Source: a candidate division WOR-3 bacterium
GTDB taxonomy: Bacteria; Hydrothermota; Tepidihabitantia; SM23-42; JAOAFX01
Assembly (NCBI GenBank): GCA_039802005.1
Contig: JBDRVV010000016.1
Span: 1 to 48,318 of the forward strand
Length of the DNA stretch: 48,318 nucleotides
Direction of reading: 5' to 3'
The notes beneath the pieces are model-generated. The model ran no database searches, was not told the origin of the DNA, and saw only the letters and a program-made list of their open reading frames with translations. Both the position numbers and the translations under genes were made by a program. Below, in pieces: positions 16,588-25,245 of this stretch (its first letter is position 1; every line of letters starts with the position of its first letter).

Positions 16588-17626
16588 ATAATTTATCCTC
16601 CCCGATTTTGAATTCTTCCATTTCTTTCAATTCAATGTTATTTTCCAAGAGAAAATTTATATTTTCTGTTCCAACCGTCTCTGGTGAAACAAATATATAT
16701 AATTCATCATAGAATTTTTTATTCAAAATTTGTGAAAAAAGAATACCGCCACCTTCTACCATAACTGATGCTATATTATGTTCGGCAATGATCCCAAAGA
16801 TATTTTTTATGGGGTAATAGTCCCCATTTAAGAATATGATTTCAACCCCGGCATCTTGAAGGCATTTGATTTTTTTTACATTTTCCTTTTCACTTGTGAT
16901 AATTATGCGTCTGGCATCTTCCTTCAAAAAATTTGCTGTCATTGGTATTTTTAAATGTGGATCAATAACAATCCGTGTCGGATTATTTCTTCCGATAAAA
17001 CGGTCATTCAAAAATGGGTTATCATTTATAATTGTATTTATTCCTACCAAAATTGCATCCACCTGACTTCTTAACGAATGGACATATCTTCTTGATGTTT
17101 CAGATGTAATATATTTTTGAGGAAATCCTGAAATTTTTCCGTCCTGTGAGACAGCAATTTTTAATATTATATAAGGCATTTTCGTTGTAATATATTTTGT
17201 ATAAAATCTATTCAGTTCTTGTGCCTCTTTTTCTAATATCCCTACAATGGTATTGATGTTATTTTCTATTAGAGTCTTTACACCCGTTCCGTTCACCAGG
17301 GGATTCGGATCCTTCATTCCGATAACTACTCTTTTTATCTTTGACTTTATGATTTGTTCAACACAGGGTGGGGTTCTTCCTTTACAGGTACAGGGTTCAA
17401 GGTTCACATATAAAGTTGCGCCTTCAGCCTTTGAACCTGCTTCAAGGAGGGCAACTGTTTCAGCATGCGCTTCGCCAATCTTACGATGGAAACCCCTTCC
17501 TAAGATTTTATTATCTTTAACAACCACAGCCCCAACAAGAGGATTTATAGATGTTTTTCCCCAACCCCTTTTTGCCAGTGAAAGCGCTTCATACATAAAT
17601 CGTATATCAAGGTCATTCTGAGTCAT
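16568..17626 (-). CDS. ribD: Bifunctional deaminase/reductase RibD
   Basis: The 352-aa protein catalyses steps 2 and 3 of riboflavin synthesis. The N-terminal deaminase domain (1-~145) has the zinc site HAETVALLEAG and PCTCKGRTPPC. The C-terminal reductase domain (~150-352) has ILKIAVSQDGKI, DAILVGINTI, NPTRIVIDP and VMVEGGG for NADPH and substrate binding. The length matches the family. The start codon is only about 9 nt from a perfect TATAAT, so the leader is at most about 2 nt and there is no SD; the downstream ribE has a strong SD instead. The operon carries only ribD-ribE, so the remaining pathway genes must lie elsewhere. Confidence 0.95.
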   Translation of the reverse strand: MTQNDLDIRFMYEALSLAKRGWGKTSINPLVGAVVVKDNKILGRGFHRKIGEAHAETVALLEAGSKAEGATLYVNLEPCTCKGRTPPCVEQIIKSKIKRVVIGMKDPNPLVNGTGVKTLIENNINTIVGILEKEAQELNRFYTKYITTKMPYIILKIAVSQDGKISGFPQKYITSETSRRYVHSLRSQVDAILVGINTIINDNPFLNDRFIGRNNPTRIVIDPHLKIPMTANFLKEDARRIIITSEKENVKKIKCLQDAGVEIIFLNGDYYPIKNIFGIIAEHNIASVMVEGGGILFSQILNKKFYDELYIFVSPETVGTENINFLLENNIELKEMEEFKIGEDKLYVHRNS

Positions 17627-17635
17627 AATCTAAAG

Positions 17636-17663
17636 ATTATAGATATCATATTAAGTAAGTCAA
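17636..17663 (-). promoter_or_regulatory. ribDE promoter, near-leaderless
   Basis: On the minus strand: TTGACT, 16-nt spacer, TATAAT, then 9 nt to the ribD ATG. Coordinates may be off by one. No conserved FMN riboswitch boxes fit in this space. Confidence 0.7.
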
Positions 17664-17690
17664 GAGAAAAGTAACCTGTGATTATTGTAA

Positions 17691-18614
17691 TTATTCTTCA
17701 AACAATTCAGTGGATAAATAACGCTCACCTGTATCAGGTAAAATTACCACAATCATTTTATTTTTATTTTCACTCCTTTTTGCTATTTCAATTCCTGCCC
17801 ACATTGCCGCACCTGAAGAAATTCCACAAAAGATTCCTTCTTCCTTCGCAAGTCTGCGTGTCATTTTTATTGCATCTTGTTCTTTTACTTTGATTATTTC
17901 ATCTATCAAATCAATGCTTAAAATATCGGGTATAAATCCAGCACCTATACCTTGAATTTTGTGTTGCCCAGGTTGACCACCTGAAAGAACCGCTGATTTT
18001 TCAGGTTCCACACCGACTATTTTTACCTGTGATTTCTTGGCTTTCAGAAATTTACCAATTCCAGTGATTGTTCCGCCGGTTCCAATACCCGCAACAGCAA
18101 AATCAACCATTCCATCTGTATCATCCCAGATTTCTTGGGCGGTTGTTTTATAATGAATTGCAGGATTTGCTGGATTTTTAAACTGGTCAGGAATGAATGC
18201 GTTTGGTGTTTTTTTAGCAATTTCTTTCGCTTTTTCTACTGCGCCATTCATTCCTTTCTCGGCAGGGGTTAAGACTATCTCTGCACCGAGCATTTTGAGT
18301 AATTTTCTCCTTTCAATACTCATTGATTCAGGCATTGTTAGAATCAAGCGATAACCCTTTATTGCACAGACAAATGCAAGTCCAATACCCGTATTACCTG
18401 AAGTTGGTTCAATGATAACCGTATCCTTGTTTATTAATCCTTTCTCTTCAGCATCTCTTATCATTGCATAACCTATGCGGTCTTTTACGCTATGGAGTGG
18501 ATTAAAATACTCGAGTTTTGCAATAACGGTTGCTACGCAATCTTTGGTAATCTTATTGATTTTAACCAAAGGTGTTTTGCCGATCAATTCGGTTATATCG
18601 TTTGCTATTTTCAT
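17691..18614 (-). CDS. cysK: Cysteine synthase A (O-acetylserine sulfhydrylase)
   Basis: This 307-aa PLP enzyme makes cysteine from O-acetylserine and sulfide. The PLP lysine is in [11 protein letters not shown] (~residue 44). The phosphate/substrate loop is PTSGNTGIG and the glycine-rich PLP-phosphate cradle is [12 protein letters not shown]. The C-terminal ISSGAA and [10 protein letters not shown] motifs are typical of CysK. NPLHSVKD differs from the usual NPxxSVKD only in the variable positions. The length is normal and there is no regulatory CBS domain. It has its own promoter with an approximately 68-nt leader and lies divergently from the Lgt-like gene. Confidence 0.95.
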   Translation of the reverse strand: MKIANDITELIGKTPLVKINKITKDCVATVIAKLEYFNPLHSVKDRIGYAMIRDAEEKGLINKDTVIIEPTSGNTGIGLAFVCAIKGYRLILTMPESMSIERRKLLKMLGAEIVLTPAEKGMNGAVEKAKEIAKKTPNAFIPDQFKNPANPAIHYKTTAQEIWDDTDGMVDFAVAGIGTGGTITGIGKFLKAKKSQVKIVGVEPEKSAVLSGGQPGQHKIQGIGAGFIPDILSIDLIDEIIKVKEQDAIKMTRRLAKEEGIFCGISSGAAMWAGIEIAKRSENKNKMIVVILPDTGERYLSTELFEE

Positions 18615-18689
18615 TTTATCCCATCTTTAATCCAGTTCAAAGATTTTCTCCATTTTAACATATACTGCACCAAATCAATATCATAAACA

Positions 18690-18717
18690 ATGATACATAA
18701 TTTTGTCATTTTGTCAA
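18690..18717 (-). promoter_or_regulatory. cysK promoter
   Basis: On the minus strand: TTGACA (18712-18717), 16-nt spacer, TATCAT (18690-18695). It predicts a 5' leader of about 68 nt in which I see no known riboswitch fold. It is divergent to the promoter at 18759-18786. Confidence 0.65.
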
Positions 18718-18758
18718 TTGCAGAAACGAGAGAATGAGAGATTAATTGCAACTAATAC

Positions 18759-18786
18759 TTGACAAATGGAGAGATATACTTATAAT
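18759..18786 (+). promoter_or_regulatory. Consensus promoter of the Lgt-like gene, leaderless
   Basis: TTGACA (18759-18764), 16-nt spacer, TATAAT (18781-18786): perfect boxes. The GTG at 18795 begins 8 nt after the -10 and an alternative ATG lies at 18801, so the leader is between about 2 and 8 nt. Confidence 0.8.
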
Positions 18787-18794
18787 TTTCACAG

Positions 18795-20444
18795 GTGGGT
18801 ATGAATTATTTGGCAACGATTGACACTGCAACAATGGCTGGCATATATCCCAGATTTTATTTACTTGCTGTATATACTGGTTTTGCAATTGTTATTTATG
18901 AAGTATATCGTAGAAAATTGCCTTTGTTACCTATGCTCATTACGATGGTCTGGGGCTTGATATTTGCCATCATTGGCTCTAAACTACTTACCCTTGCTCC
19001 CGGAGAATTTTTTGCCCGCATTAAGGCAGGTTCAATATTGTCGGTCCATGAGAGGGTCTACATTGGATGGCTCATTGGGGGAATGATCGGTATAAAAATT
19101 TTTAGAAAAATCCTTGGCTTCAAATTTGACCTATTTGATATCTTTGCATTTGCATTGCCTGCTGGTTTTGCCCTGATGCGTATCGGTTGTCTGTTCGGTG
19201 GTTGTTGTTTTGGGAAACCGGCAGATCTTCCCTGGACGATTGTCTATGCACGGCATTCACCATGTTATAACTATCATCTTTATAATGATATGCTTAACCC
19301 AAATGCTCCAATATCACTGCCAGTCCATCCTGCCCAGATCTATGAAATCATTGCAATGATTATCATAATCTTCTTGCTTCTATATTTAAGACCCCATTTA
19401 AAAAAACAAGGCAGTCTTGGTTATTCATATCTTGTGCTCCATTCAATATTTAGATTTTTTATTGATTTTACAAAAGAAGGGGGGAGTTATATATTGGGAT
19501 TGAAATCAATGCAATGGCTTTTGCTATTTGTAATACCAACCGGTATTCTCTTTATATTGTGGCGCGAAAGGAATTGCAGATTGAAGGATATTTGTATTTT
19601 TGAGGAGAAACCGTTTTTATTGAATTTTATATTATATCTCCCTGCCCCTATATTTCTATTATTCCCGAAAAACTGGCTCACACCTGCTGAATTTAAAGTT
19701 CTTTTGATTTTCAATCTTTTTGTCACAGGAGTTTTCATATATAGTGCCGTAAAATATTTATTTCACCGCTATAAAATTTTTATACGGATTCCGGTCGCCA
19801 TTGCGAGTATCGCAATCCTTGAATCAAGCCTTGATACAACGATAGCAAAAGATTCATTGAAGGATATCTTTTATATTGACCTTGATGGTGGATATATGAA
19901 GGGTACCTATGCGGAAATCTGTGGAGGATTTATTCCATATCAAGCAGGTGGGGTAGGATCGGGTGTATATTTAAAAGATAGATTTCATACAATCTATGGA
20001 ATAAATGTCAAAGGATATTTATATGATGAAAAATATTCCAACCTTCGGTTTGGCTGTGCTGGAAATTTTATATTTAATCACCGATATATTGGTTTTGACC
20101 TTGGGGCAGGAAAAGTTTTTAATTGTGATATCGCCTATCCAAGCATTGGCTTGAGATTGGGACCGCGCGATAAGGCATTCGTTGAAGGAGAATTTTTAAA
20201 GCACAAGCCCTCTGATTTGCCGATACCGCCGCTAAAATTAGGAATCGGCATCGGTTCCGGTAATTTAAAGAATGACACTCATTTCCGCTTTGGAATTTCT
20301 TTACTTGAAGGTTTCTATGCAAGTCCGGTTATATATCTTTTCAATAATCGGTTGAAGATTAATCCATATTTTGCAGGAGGGATGCAAGGCGATATTTATC
20401 AAATCAATTTGGACATCGGCTATCGGTATTATTTTAAAGATTAG
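18795..20444 (+). CDS. Lgt-like membrane protein with a C-terminal beta-barrel-like extension
   Basis: The protein has 549 aa (547 if ATG 18801 is used). Residues ~10-265 form a multi-pass domain of the prolipoprotein diacylglyceryl transferase family. RIGCLFGGCCFGKP (~130) corresponds to the Lgt signature region and HPAQIYE (~175) to the second conserved block. Two or three more hydrophobic segments follow to ~350. Residues ~355-549 alternate short aromatic and glycine strands (YIDLDGGYMKG, GVYLKDRFHTIYG, LDIGYRYYF) and end in an aromatic residue plus KD, like an outer-membrane barrel or curved sheet. True Lgt is ~260-300 aa and lacks this part. It may modify lipoproteins or other acceptors; with its GCC motif it is probably a paralogue rather than the housekeeping Lgt (inference). 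Confidence 0.75.
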   Translation: MGMNYLATIDTATMAGIYPRFYLLAVYTGFAIVIYEVYRRKLPLLPMLITMVWGLIFAIIGSKLLTLAPGEFFARIKAGSILSVHERVYIGWLIGGMIGIKIFRKILGFKFDLFDIFAFALPAGFALMRIGCLFGGCCFGKPADLPWTIVYARHSPCYNYHLYNDMLNPNAPISLPVHPAQIYEIIAMIIIIFLLLYLRPHLKKQGSLGYSYLVLHSIFRFFIDFTKEGGSYILGLKSMQWLLLFVIPTGILFILWRERNCRLKDICIFEEKPFLLNFILYLPAPIFLLFPKNWLTPAEFKVLLIFNLFVTGVFIYSAVKYLFHRYKIFIRIPVAIASIAILESSLDTTIAKDSLKDIFYIDLDGGYMKGTYAEICGGFIPYQAGGVGSGVYLKDRFHTIYGINVKGYLYDEKYSNLRFGCAGNFIFNHRYIGFDLGAGKVFNCDIAYPSIGLRLGPRDKAFVEGEFLKHKPSDLPIPPLKLGIGIGSGNLKNDTHFRFGISLLEGFYASPVIYLFNNRLKINPYFAGGMQGDIYQINLDIGYRYYFKD

Positions 20445-20501
20445 GTTTGGCACAATCTTGCATTAGAAAATAATTTGTTTCTCAGTTCTTCTTAAGATTT
20501 C

Positions 20502-21524
20502 CTATCTTACTAAAATAAACCGTTTCCACATCTTATAATCTTCAGTTTGTAAACGACAGAAGTATATACCAGCAGGGATTTCTGTATTCAGATCGGTGCA
20601 ATTCCAGATTAAGGAATATGTTCCTGCAGGACGGTCTCTGTTTTCTAATAACTTTATTAATCTTCCTTGAATATCATAAATACCCATAGATACTTTTCCC
20701 GGTTTATCTAACTGATATGTGATTTTTAGTATACCGGTTGTAGGATTGGGTTTAATGATCAATCTGTTTTCTTGGGATATTATATCATTTCCTGTTTCTT
20801 CATTTCCGACCTGTATTGACCACCGATAGATTCCCTTGGTTTGGGTTCCGGCATAGATATACATTGATTGACTTTTGCCGAGACAATTTATTTGCAGGTT
20901 CTGTAAGCCTTGATTTATCTGTGTCCAAGATGTGCCCCAATCGGTGCTTAGATATACACCGTTGGTATGGGTACCAACATAGACACCATCGTAAGCCGAT
21001 GATCCCCGATTAACAACAATCGCATTCACACGGCCGCCAGTAAAGTTAGTGGTGAACCAGGTGTTTCCTCCGTTTGTGGATTTGTAACAACTTCTATTCG
21101 TCCCGACATATATTTCGTTTGGATAATAGGGGTCAATTGCCAGCGCATATACCACGGAGTCTGGTAATCCTGGCGTCGTAAGTTTGGTCCAGTTATTTCC
21201 GGCGTTGGTAGTTTTGTATATAGTCGCGACATTATTTTCTTTACCACCGACATATACCACATTAGAATTTCCTGGTTCCAGGACAAGGGCGTAAGCCATA
21301 CCAGTGAGAGTGCCAAGGTTATATCTGGTCCACGATGTTCCGTTGTCGGTTGTTTTCGATGCTGCCATTACATATATGGAGCTGACATAACCATCACCGC
21401 AACTCCAGAAAACATTGGTATTGACCGGGTCAGCTACTACTGCTCCCCCTGTATTATAATAACCAGGATCGGCTAATGACCAGACGGACCCGCCGTCTGT
21501 GCTTTTATAAGCTTGGGCAGTCCC
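20502..21524 (-). CDS. BNR-repeat surface protein, C-terminal part downstream of an in-frame TGA
   Basis: The reading frame continues from the previous half in the same frame after TGA 21525-21527; the first in-frame ATG is at 21368 (288 aa). It carries further BNR/VPS10-like propeller repeats with the STDxGxSW signature (STDGGSVW, STNGGNTWF, STDWGTSW). A hinge follows, then a FlgD-like/type IX-type sorting domain: LIIKPNPTTGILKI, VSMGIYDIQGRLI, PAGTYSLIWN, IPAGIYFCRL and a final KRFILVR. By itself it has no signal peptide, so it makes sense only as the end of one ~749-codon protein that begins at 22751. Either the gene is broken (or mis-assembled) at one base or the TGA is read through. Confidence 0.8.
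   Translation of the reverse strand, partial: GTAQAYKSTDGGSVWSLADPGYYNTGGAVVADPVNTNVFWSCGDGYVSSIYVMAASKTTDNGTSWTRYNLGTLTGMAYALVLEPGNSNVVYVGGKENNVATIYKTTNAGNNWTKLTTPGLPDSVVYALAIDPYYPNEIYVGTNRSCYKSTNGGNTWFTTNFTGGRVNAIVVNRGSSAYDGVYVGTHTNGVYLSTDWGTSWTQINQGLQNLQINCLGKSQSMYIYAGTQTKGIYRWSIQVGNEETGNDIISQENRLIIKPNPTTGILKITYQLDKPGKVSMGIYDIQGRLIKLLENRDRPAGTYSLIWNCTDLNTEIPAGIYFCRLQTEDYKMWKRFILVR
21481..21499 (-). other. Perfect hairpin downstream of the in-frame TGA
   Basis: On the minus strand: CAGACGG, loop CGGGT, CCGTCTG, a 7-bp perfect stem whose loop begins 33 nt after the TGA. It overlaps codons for the BNR STDGGSVW motif, so it may be incidental. Confidence 0.4.
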
Positions 21525-21527
21525 TCA
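21525..21527 (-). other. Single in-frame TGA interrupting the BNR-repeat gene
   Basis: The codons read GGT CTT GGT TGA GGG ACT GCC. Both sides are in the same frame and translate to continuous BNR-repeat sequence, with no shift or other stop. Elsewhere in the window TGA ends ordinary genes (fabH-like, ribD), so it is a normal stop codon here. Confidence 0.9.
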
Positions 21528-22751
21528 ACCAAGACCTTCAATTGCCATTACATAATTGGGGTCGTTGTATTTAACCGCAATAGAGGCCATATCGCCGCAA
21601 CTGGAAAAAGAAGGGCAGAGAATCCATGAATTCCCACAATTTGTCGTTTTATAGACGCCCACATCTTCAACCTGGATATAAACAGTCGTAGGTGTTGATG
21701 GCGCAGCAGTAGCGGCAACCACAGGTAAACCAAGATTTATGCCGTCATTAGATGCAATCCAGTTTGTGCCGCCGTTGGTTGTTTTGAAGGCACCAGCCCG
21801 ATTACCAACCAGAACTTCTAAATGATTCGTTCGGCTGACCGCGAGTCCATAATGATAATTTGCTGGGAGACTTGCAGTCAGGTCGGTCCAGGTTTCACCA
21901 GCGTCAGTACTTCTGTAAAAATAATAAATCCCTGAACAATAAACATAATTTGGGTTTGCGGGTGAAACCCCAAGGCGATAATTGTAGTATGCTGAAGAGA
22001 CCTTTGTCCAGTTTTGGCCTGCATCAGTGGAACGATAAATACCATCATAATAAGTACAGGCATAAACGATGTTAGAATTGGCAGGATTCACTGCTACATC
22101 ATAGACATAATAACCGGCGGTGGAAGAATATACCTGGGTAAAGGTGTTACCGCCGTTCGTTGACTTAAATATCCTTGGTTCGTAGGTGGTTGAATAGACA
22201 CTGCCACCAACATAAATTACATTGGGATTATTACGGTCAACACTGATACCGTAGCCATAAGAATATCCGCCAACATAGACATCGACCGTTGACCAGTTAT
22301 TTCCGGCATTCGTTGTTTTGATAAAGACTATTGCATAATCACTGCCGCTGACATATCGGTAGCCACAGCCGTAAATGGTGTTGGGATCGGTAGGATGTGC
22401 TTCAAGGTCATAGAAACCAACATTGCCGACTGAAGATGGTATCCAGGTTGCTCCGTTATCGGTTGATTTGTAGATGGAACCATAGTATCCGGCGTATATG
22501 ACGCCCGATTGGCTGACAGTCATCGTATAACAATAACTTCCGAATGAACCAACCTCGGTCCAGGTTATACCTTTGTTGGTAGACCTGAAGATTTTTGTCG
22601 GGGAGGAATATGAACCTGCATAAACCATGTTCTCATTGACCGGTGAGATAGCCATAGTATATAACTGACCACCCGGTGGACCGATGTACTGCCAATTGGC
22701 ATAAAGTAACCCCGCAATGCCTAGGCTCATGAGGAGCGATATAAGTCTCAT
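21525..22751 (-). CDS. BNR-repeat surface protein, N-terminal part (ends at in-frame TGA)
   Basis: I place the start at ATG 22751, not at the upstream in-frame ATG 22841: it has an AAGGGGG SD and opens a typical signal peptide (MRLISLLMSLGIAGLLYA, cleavage probably after LYA). The mature part is built of ~45-55-residue BNR/sialidase-type propeller repeats (RSTNKGITW, KSTDNGATW, KTTNAGNNW, RSTDAGQNW, RSTDAGETW, KTTNGGTNW). Family knowledge: such propellers are found in sialidases, hydrolases and sortilin-like binding proteins; no catalytic residues can be assigned here. The frame ends at a TGA in mid-repeat and continues beyond it, where a C-terminal sorting domain is found. As it stands, the product would be exported but not anchored. 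Confidence 0.82.
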   Translation of the reverse strand: MRLISLLMSLGIAGLLYANWQYIGPPGGQLYTMAISPVNENMVYAGSYSSPTKIFRSTNKGITWTEVGSFGSYCYTMTVSQSGVIYAGYYGSIYKSTDNGATWIPSSVGNVGFYDLEAHPTDPNTIYGCGYRYVSGSDYAIVFIKTTNAGNNWSTVDVYVGGYSYGYGISVDRNNPNVIYVGGSVYSTTYEPRIFKSTNGGNTFTQVYSSTAGYYVYDVAVNPANSNIVYACTYYDGIYRSTDAGQNWTKVSSAYYNYRLGVSPANPNYVYCSGIYYFYRSTDAGETWTDLTASLPANYHYGLAVSRTNHLEVLVGNRAGAFKTTNGGTNWIASNDGINLGLPVVAATAAPSTPTTVYIQVEDVGVYKTTNCGNSWILCPSFSSCGDMASIAVKYNDPNYVMAIEGLG

Positions 22752-22773
22752 CAAACCCCCTTTCAGATTGGAG

Positions 22774-22801
22774 ATTATATTTAAGACATAAGTCTTGTCA
22801 A
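22774..22801 (-). promoter_or_regulatory. Perfect consensus promoter of the split BNR gene
   Basis: On the minus strand: TTGACA (22796-22801), 16-nt spacer, TATAAT (22774-22779). The leader is ~16 nt with an SD before ATG 22751. The -35 box lies inside a long palindrome. Confidence 0.82.
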
Positions 22802-22810
22802 GACTTATGT
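22786..22810. promoter_or_regulatory. 25-bp perfect palindrome over the -35 box (putative operator)
   Basis: Arms ACATAAGTCTTG and CAAGACTTATGT are exact inverted repeats around one central base. The element covers the -35 box and part of the spacer of the BNR gene promoter, exactly where a dimeric repressor would block RNA polymerase. No regulator gene lies next to it. Confidence 0.7.
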
Positions 22811-22972
22811 TGACTGAAAGTCCTATCTTGATGAATATCATATCTTTTGTATACTATGAACGATGGAAAAAATAACCTTATCTATCCCCAGCTTGTAAGT
22901 GAAGAATGAAAATCATGAGGATTTATTGTTTTTTGTTAATCCGTGTAAATCCGTTTTTCAGGGTCTTCTACT

Positions 22973-25168
22973 TTAATAAATAATAATCTTCCGCACTTTC
23001 TGTTGTCCATCGGATTTCAGAATTAAGAAATAAGTACCGCTGTTTAGTCCTTTAGTGCTGAATTCAAGATTATGGATTCCGGGATCAAAATCTGCCTCAT
23101 AGATATTTTTAACCAGACGTCCGGTTGCATCATATAATTTTATTAAACAAGTGCGCGACTGGTCTATCATGAAGGAAAGCCTCGCCAGCGAATTTTTCTT
23201 GGCGAGTGTAGGAACAAAGAAAGACAGATTGTTTTCTCTTATTTTGTTTTCAGTAATTCCGTGTGTAATGTCGGTACTCACCCAGAATCTCCTGCCACCT
23301 TCGTAATAGAATAATGCATCATTACAGGCAAGTAAACCACCAAAGAAATGGGGGATAGGAAACGGCTCCTGTTCAATCGTGTTGCCGGTATTAAACGAGC
23401 GGGCAATATAGGTTGTATCCGTACCATAATATAGAAAGTAAAGACTACCATTGGGTGCGACAGTGGTAGAAAAGTTGGCATAACCATTAATCGGGACGCT
23501 ATCAAGAGTATTGGTTAATAGATGGTATCGGTAAAGTGGAATATCCGTGAGATAGAGGATTTTTTGATTGTTATCATAAGATATTTCATCTGTCTCCTGT
23601 CCCGGGTCAATCGTCAAGAATTGCCAGGTTGCACCACGGTCATAACTGACAAAAACCGAATTGTTTGTTTCTACAAAGATTGTATCAATCCCCGCAAGAT
23701 TGGATAGAGAAGCAGGTTGTGCAAATACCGGGGTAAAATTGACCCCGCCGTTTGTTGAACGAATCAAAAATGTATCACAGAGTCCAATGATGACATTGGG
23801 GTCACTGGTAATGAGAAAGTCTGTGGGCAGATAAGTAGAATCAACCTTTGTCCAATTTTGACCGCCATCCGAAGAGGTAAATATCGTCCCCAGGGAAAAT
23901 GTAGTTCCGACAATCTGGGCATCAGCACAGGAGGCGATAATAAAATTGGGATTGGTTGGTGCGGATTCAACTGCGGAGCCCATTAAGAGAAAGTTCTTCA
24001 ATGTATCATAAGAAGCACCATAATTTTTAATTCGATAAACAGTTCCACCAAGACCGATGCTATAAAAAACTGTATCCACCGAAGGATAACTTGCAGCGCC
24101 AGAACTGATAATGGTATGGGCATAAAGATTATTACGCTGGACGCTCCATGATAAGCCATTATTCGTCGTTTTGAATACTCCTTTGCCAAGGCTGCCTGCA
24201 TAGAATGTTCCTGAGCCTGCAGGGCTCATAAAGGTTGCAATCTCCCTTGATTCTACCTGAGAGAAGAGCCAGAATCCATATTGTCTTACACCCCGGAATA
24301 TTCCCGGATTGATGACACTTGAGACAATAATTGTGTCATTGCCGGTAAATTCAATATCCGCTGCCTGGAATAAACCGAATGCATAGGGTTCATTTATCCT
24401 TGTCCAGGGTCCCTGGGCTGATGTTGACTGGTATATTCCGTTGTCAGTGGTAATGAGCACAAGATTGGGATTATATGGATTGGGCTGGATATCAGCGACT
24501 TCGCCAGTAACGATTGTATCAACGAATCCTGAAGAAGGAGAGAAGTAGATATAGGTCAATGTATCATCTGGAGTGGTGTGGCCAGTAAACCAGAACACAC
24601 CGGGATTGCTCTTGAGATGTGCGATGCAGTCAATACTATAAAGGTTATTGAATGTAGCAATTATCTGCCAGGATAAACCCGCATTTGTGCTGCGCCAGAG
24701 CCTTGGGGGAATGCTGTCAATCAGATAGATTACCGTATCCGCAACATCAAAACTTGCGGTCTGAAAATTGTTGGTGTATAAGACCTCTGCCCAGTCATTT
24801 CCACCATTCAAGGTTATCCAGACGACACCACCGCCGTCAACAACAATTCCCCTTGAAGTTGTTGATAATATACCGCCTCGGGGCATACAGTTTTCTAATG
24901 ATAAACTCCAGTTTGCACCACCATCAGTCGTGCGCCAGATATCACGAAAGGAAATCGCAAAGGCAAGGTTTGGGGAATTAGGATTGCTGAATGTGCCGAG
25001 GATTTCGCCACCGGGTAGATTAACCAGATTCCAGGTCCAGGGATTAAAAGTTCCTGTTTCTTTGTTTACATATTGGGGATTATAATATTCTTTCTGCATA
25101 TCCCAAATCTTTTTTAGAGGATTGGGCATAAGCGCACTGATTATTAAAAATAAATTGATGAAGTTCAC
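22973..25168 (-). CDS. BNR-repeat exported protein with C-terminal sorting domain
   Basis: The 731-aa protein is exported: a short signal-like N-terminus (NFINLFLIISALM) is followed by a mature region of repeated propeller motifs (RTTDGGANW, RSTNAGLSW, KTTNNGLSW, SSDGGQNW, RSTNGGVNF, SYDRGATW). It ends in the FlgD-like/type IX-type domain (ARLSFMIDQ, LIKLYDATGRLVKNIY, LNSGTYFLILKS, KVRKIIIY). The start is GTG at 25168 with an AAGGGGG SD; the ATG overlapping it is out of frame. It is a second, only distantly similar, copy of the domain plan seen in the gene downstream (21525-22751), but with an intact frame. The role is unknown; the architecture suggests a cell-surface binding or sensing propeller. 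The type IX secretion genes themselves are not in the window. Confidence 0.85.
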   Translation of the reverse strand: MNFINLFLIISALMPNPLKKIWDMQKEYYNPQYVNKETGTFNPWTWNLVNLPGGEILGTFSNPNSPNLAFAISFRDIWRTTDGGANWSLSLENCMPRGGILSTTSRGIVVDGGGVVWITLNGGNDWAEVLYTNNFQTASFDVADTVIYLIDSIPPRLWRSTNAGLSWQIIATFNNLYSIDCIAHLKSNPGVFWFTGHTTPDDTLTYIYFSPSSGFVDTIVTGEVADIQPNPYNPNLVLITTDNGIYQSTSAQGPWTRINEPYAFGLFQAADIEFTGNDTIIVSSVINPGIFRGVRQYGFWLFSQVESREIATFMSPAGSGTFYAGSLGKGVFKTTNNGLSWSVQRNNLYAHTIISSGAASYPSVDTVFYSIGLGGTVYRIKNYGASYDTLKNFLLMGSAVESAPTNPNFIIASCADAQIVGTTFSLGTIFTSSDGGQNWTKVDSTYLPTDFLITSDPNVIIGLCDTFLIRSTNGGVNFTPVFAQPASLSNLAGIDTIFVETNNSVFVSYDRGATWQFLTIDPGQETDEISYDNNQKILYLTDIPLYRYHLLTNTLDSVPINGYANFSTTVAPNGSLYFLYYGTDTTYIARSFNTGNTIEQEPFPIPHFFGGLLACNDALFYYEGGRRFWVSTDITHGITENKIRENNLSFFVPTLAKKNSLARLSFMIDQSRTCLIKLYDATGRLVKNIYEADFDPGIHNLEFSTKGLNSGTYFLILKSDGQQKVRKIIIY

Positions 25169-25188
25169 ATTACCCCCTTGATGGTAAA

Positions 25189-25216
25189 ATTATAATAAAA
25201 AATATTTTTATGTCAA
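25189..25216 (-). promoter_or_regulatory. Perfect consensus promoter of the second BNR gene
   Basis: On the minus strand: TTGACA (25211-25216), 16-nt spacer, TATAAT (25189-25194), then a ~14-nt leader with AAGGGGG before the GTG start. Confidence 0.8.
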
Positions 25217-25245
25217 TGATTTTATGTCCGACGGGCTCAGTTAAT

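Noticed and set aside
20449-20463. TGGCACAATCTTGCA looks like a second sigma-54 promoter
   Set aside because: The GG-to-GC spacing is 9 instead of 10 nt, and it points into a convergent gene with no plus-strand gene downstream.
20502-22751. Genome-wide reassignment of TGA (for example to Gly or Trp)
   Set aside because: Several intact genes end in TGA at family-typical lengths (ribD, FabH-like, the barrel gene at 47025) and no other family-matching ORF contains in-frame TGA.
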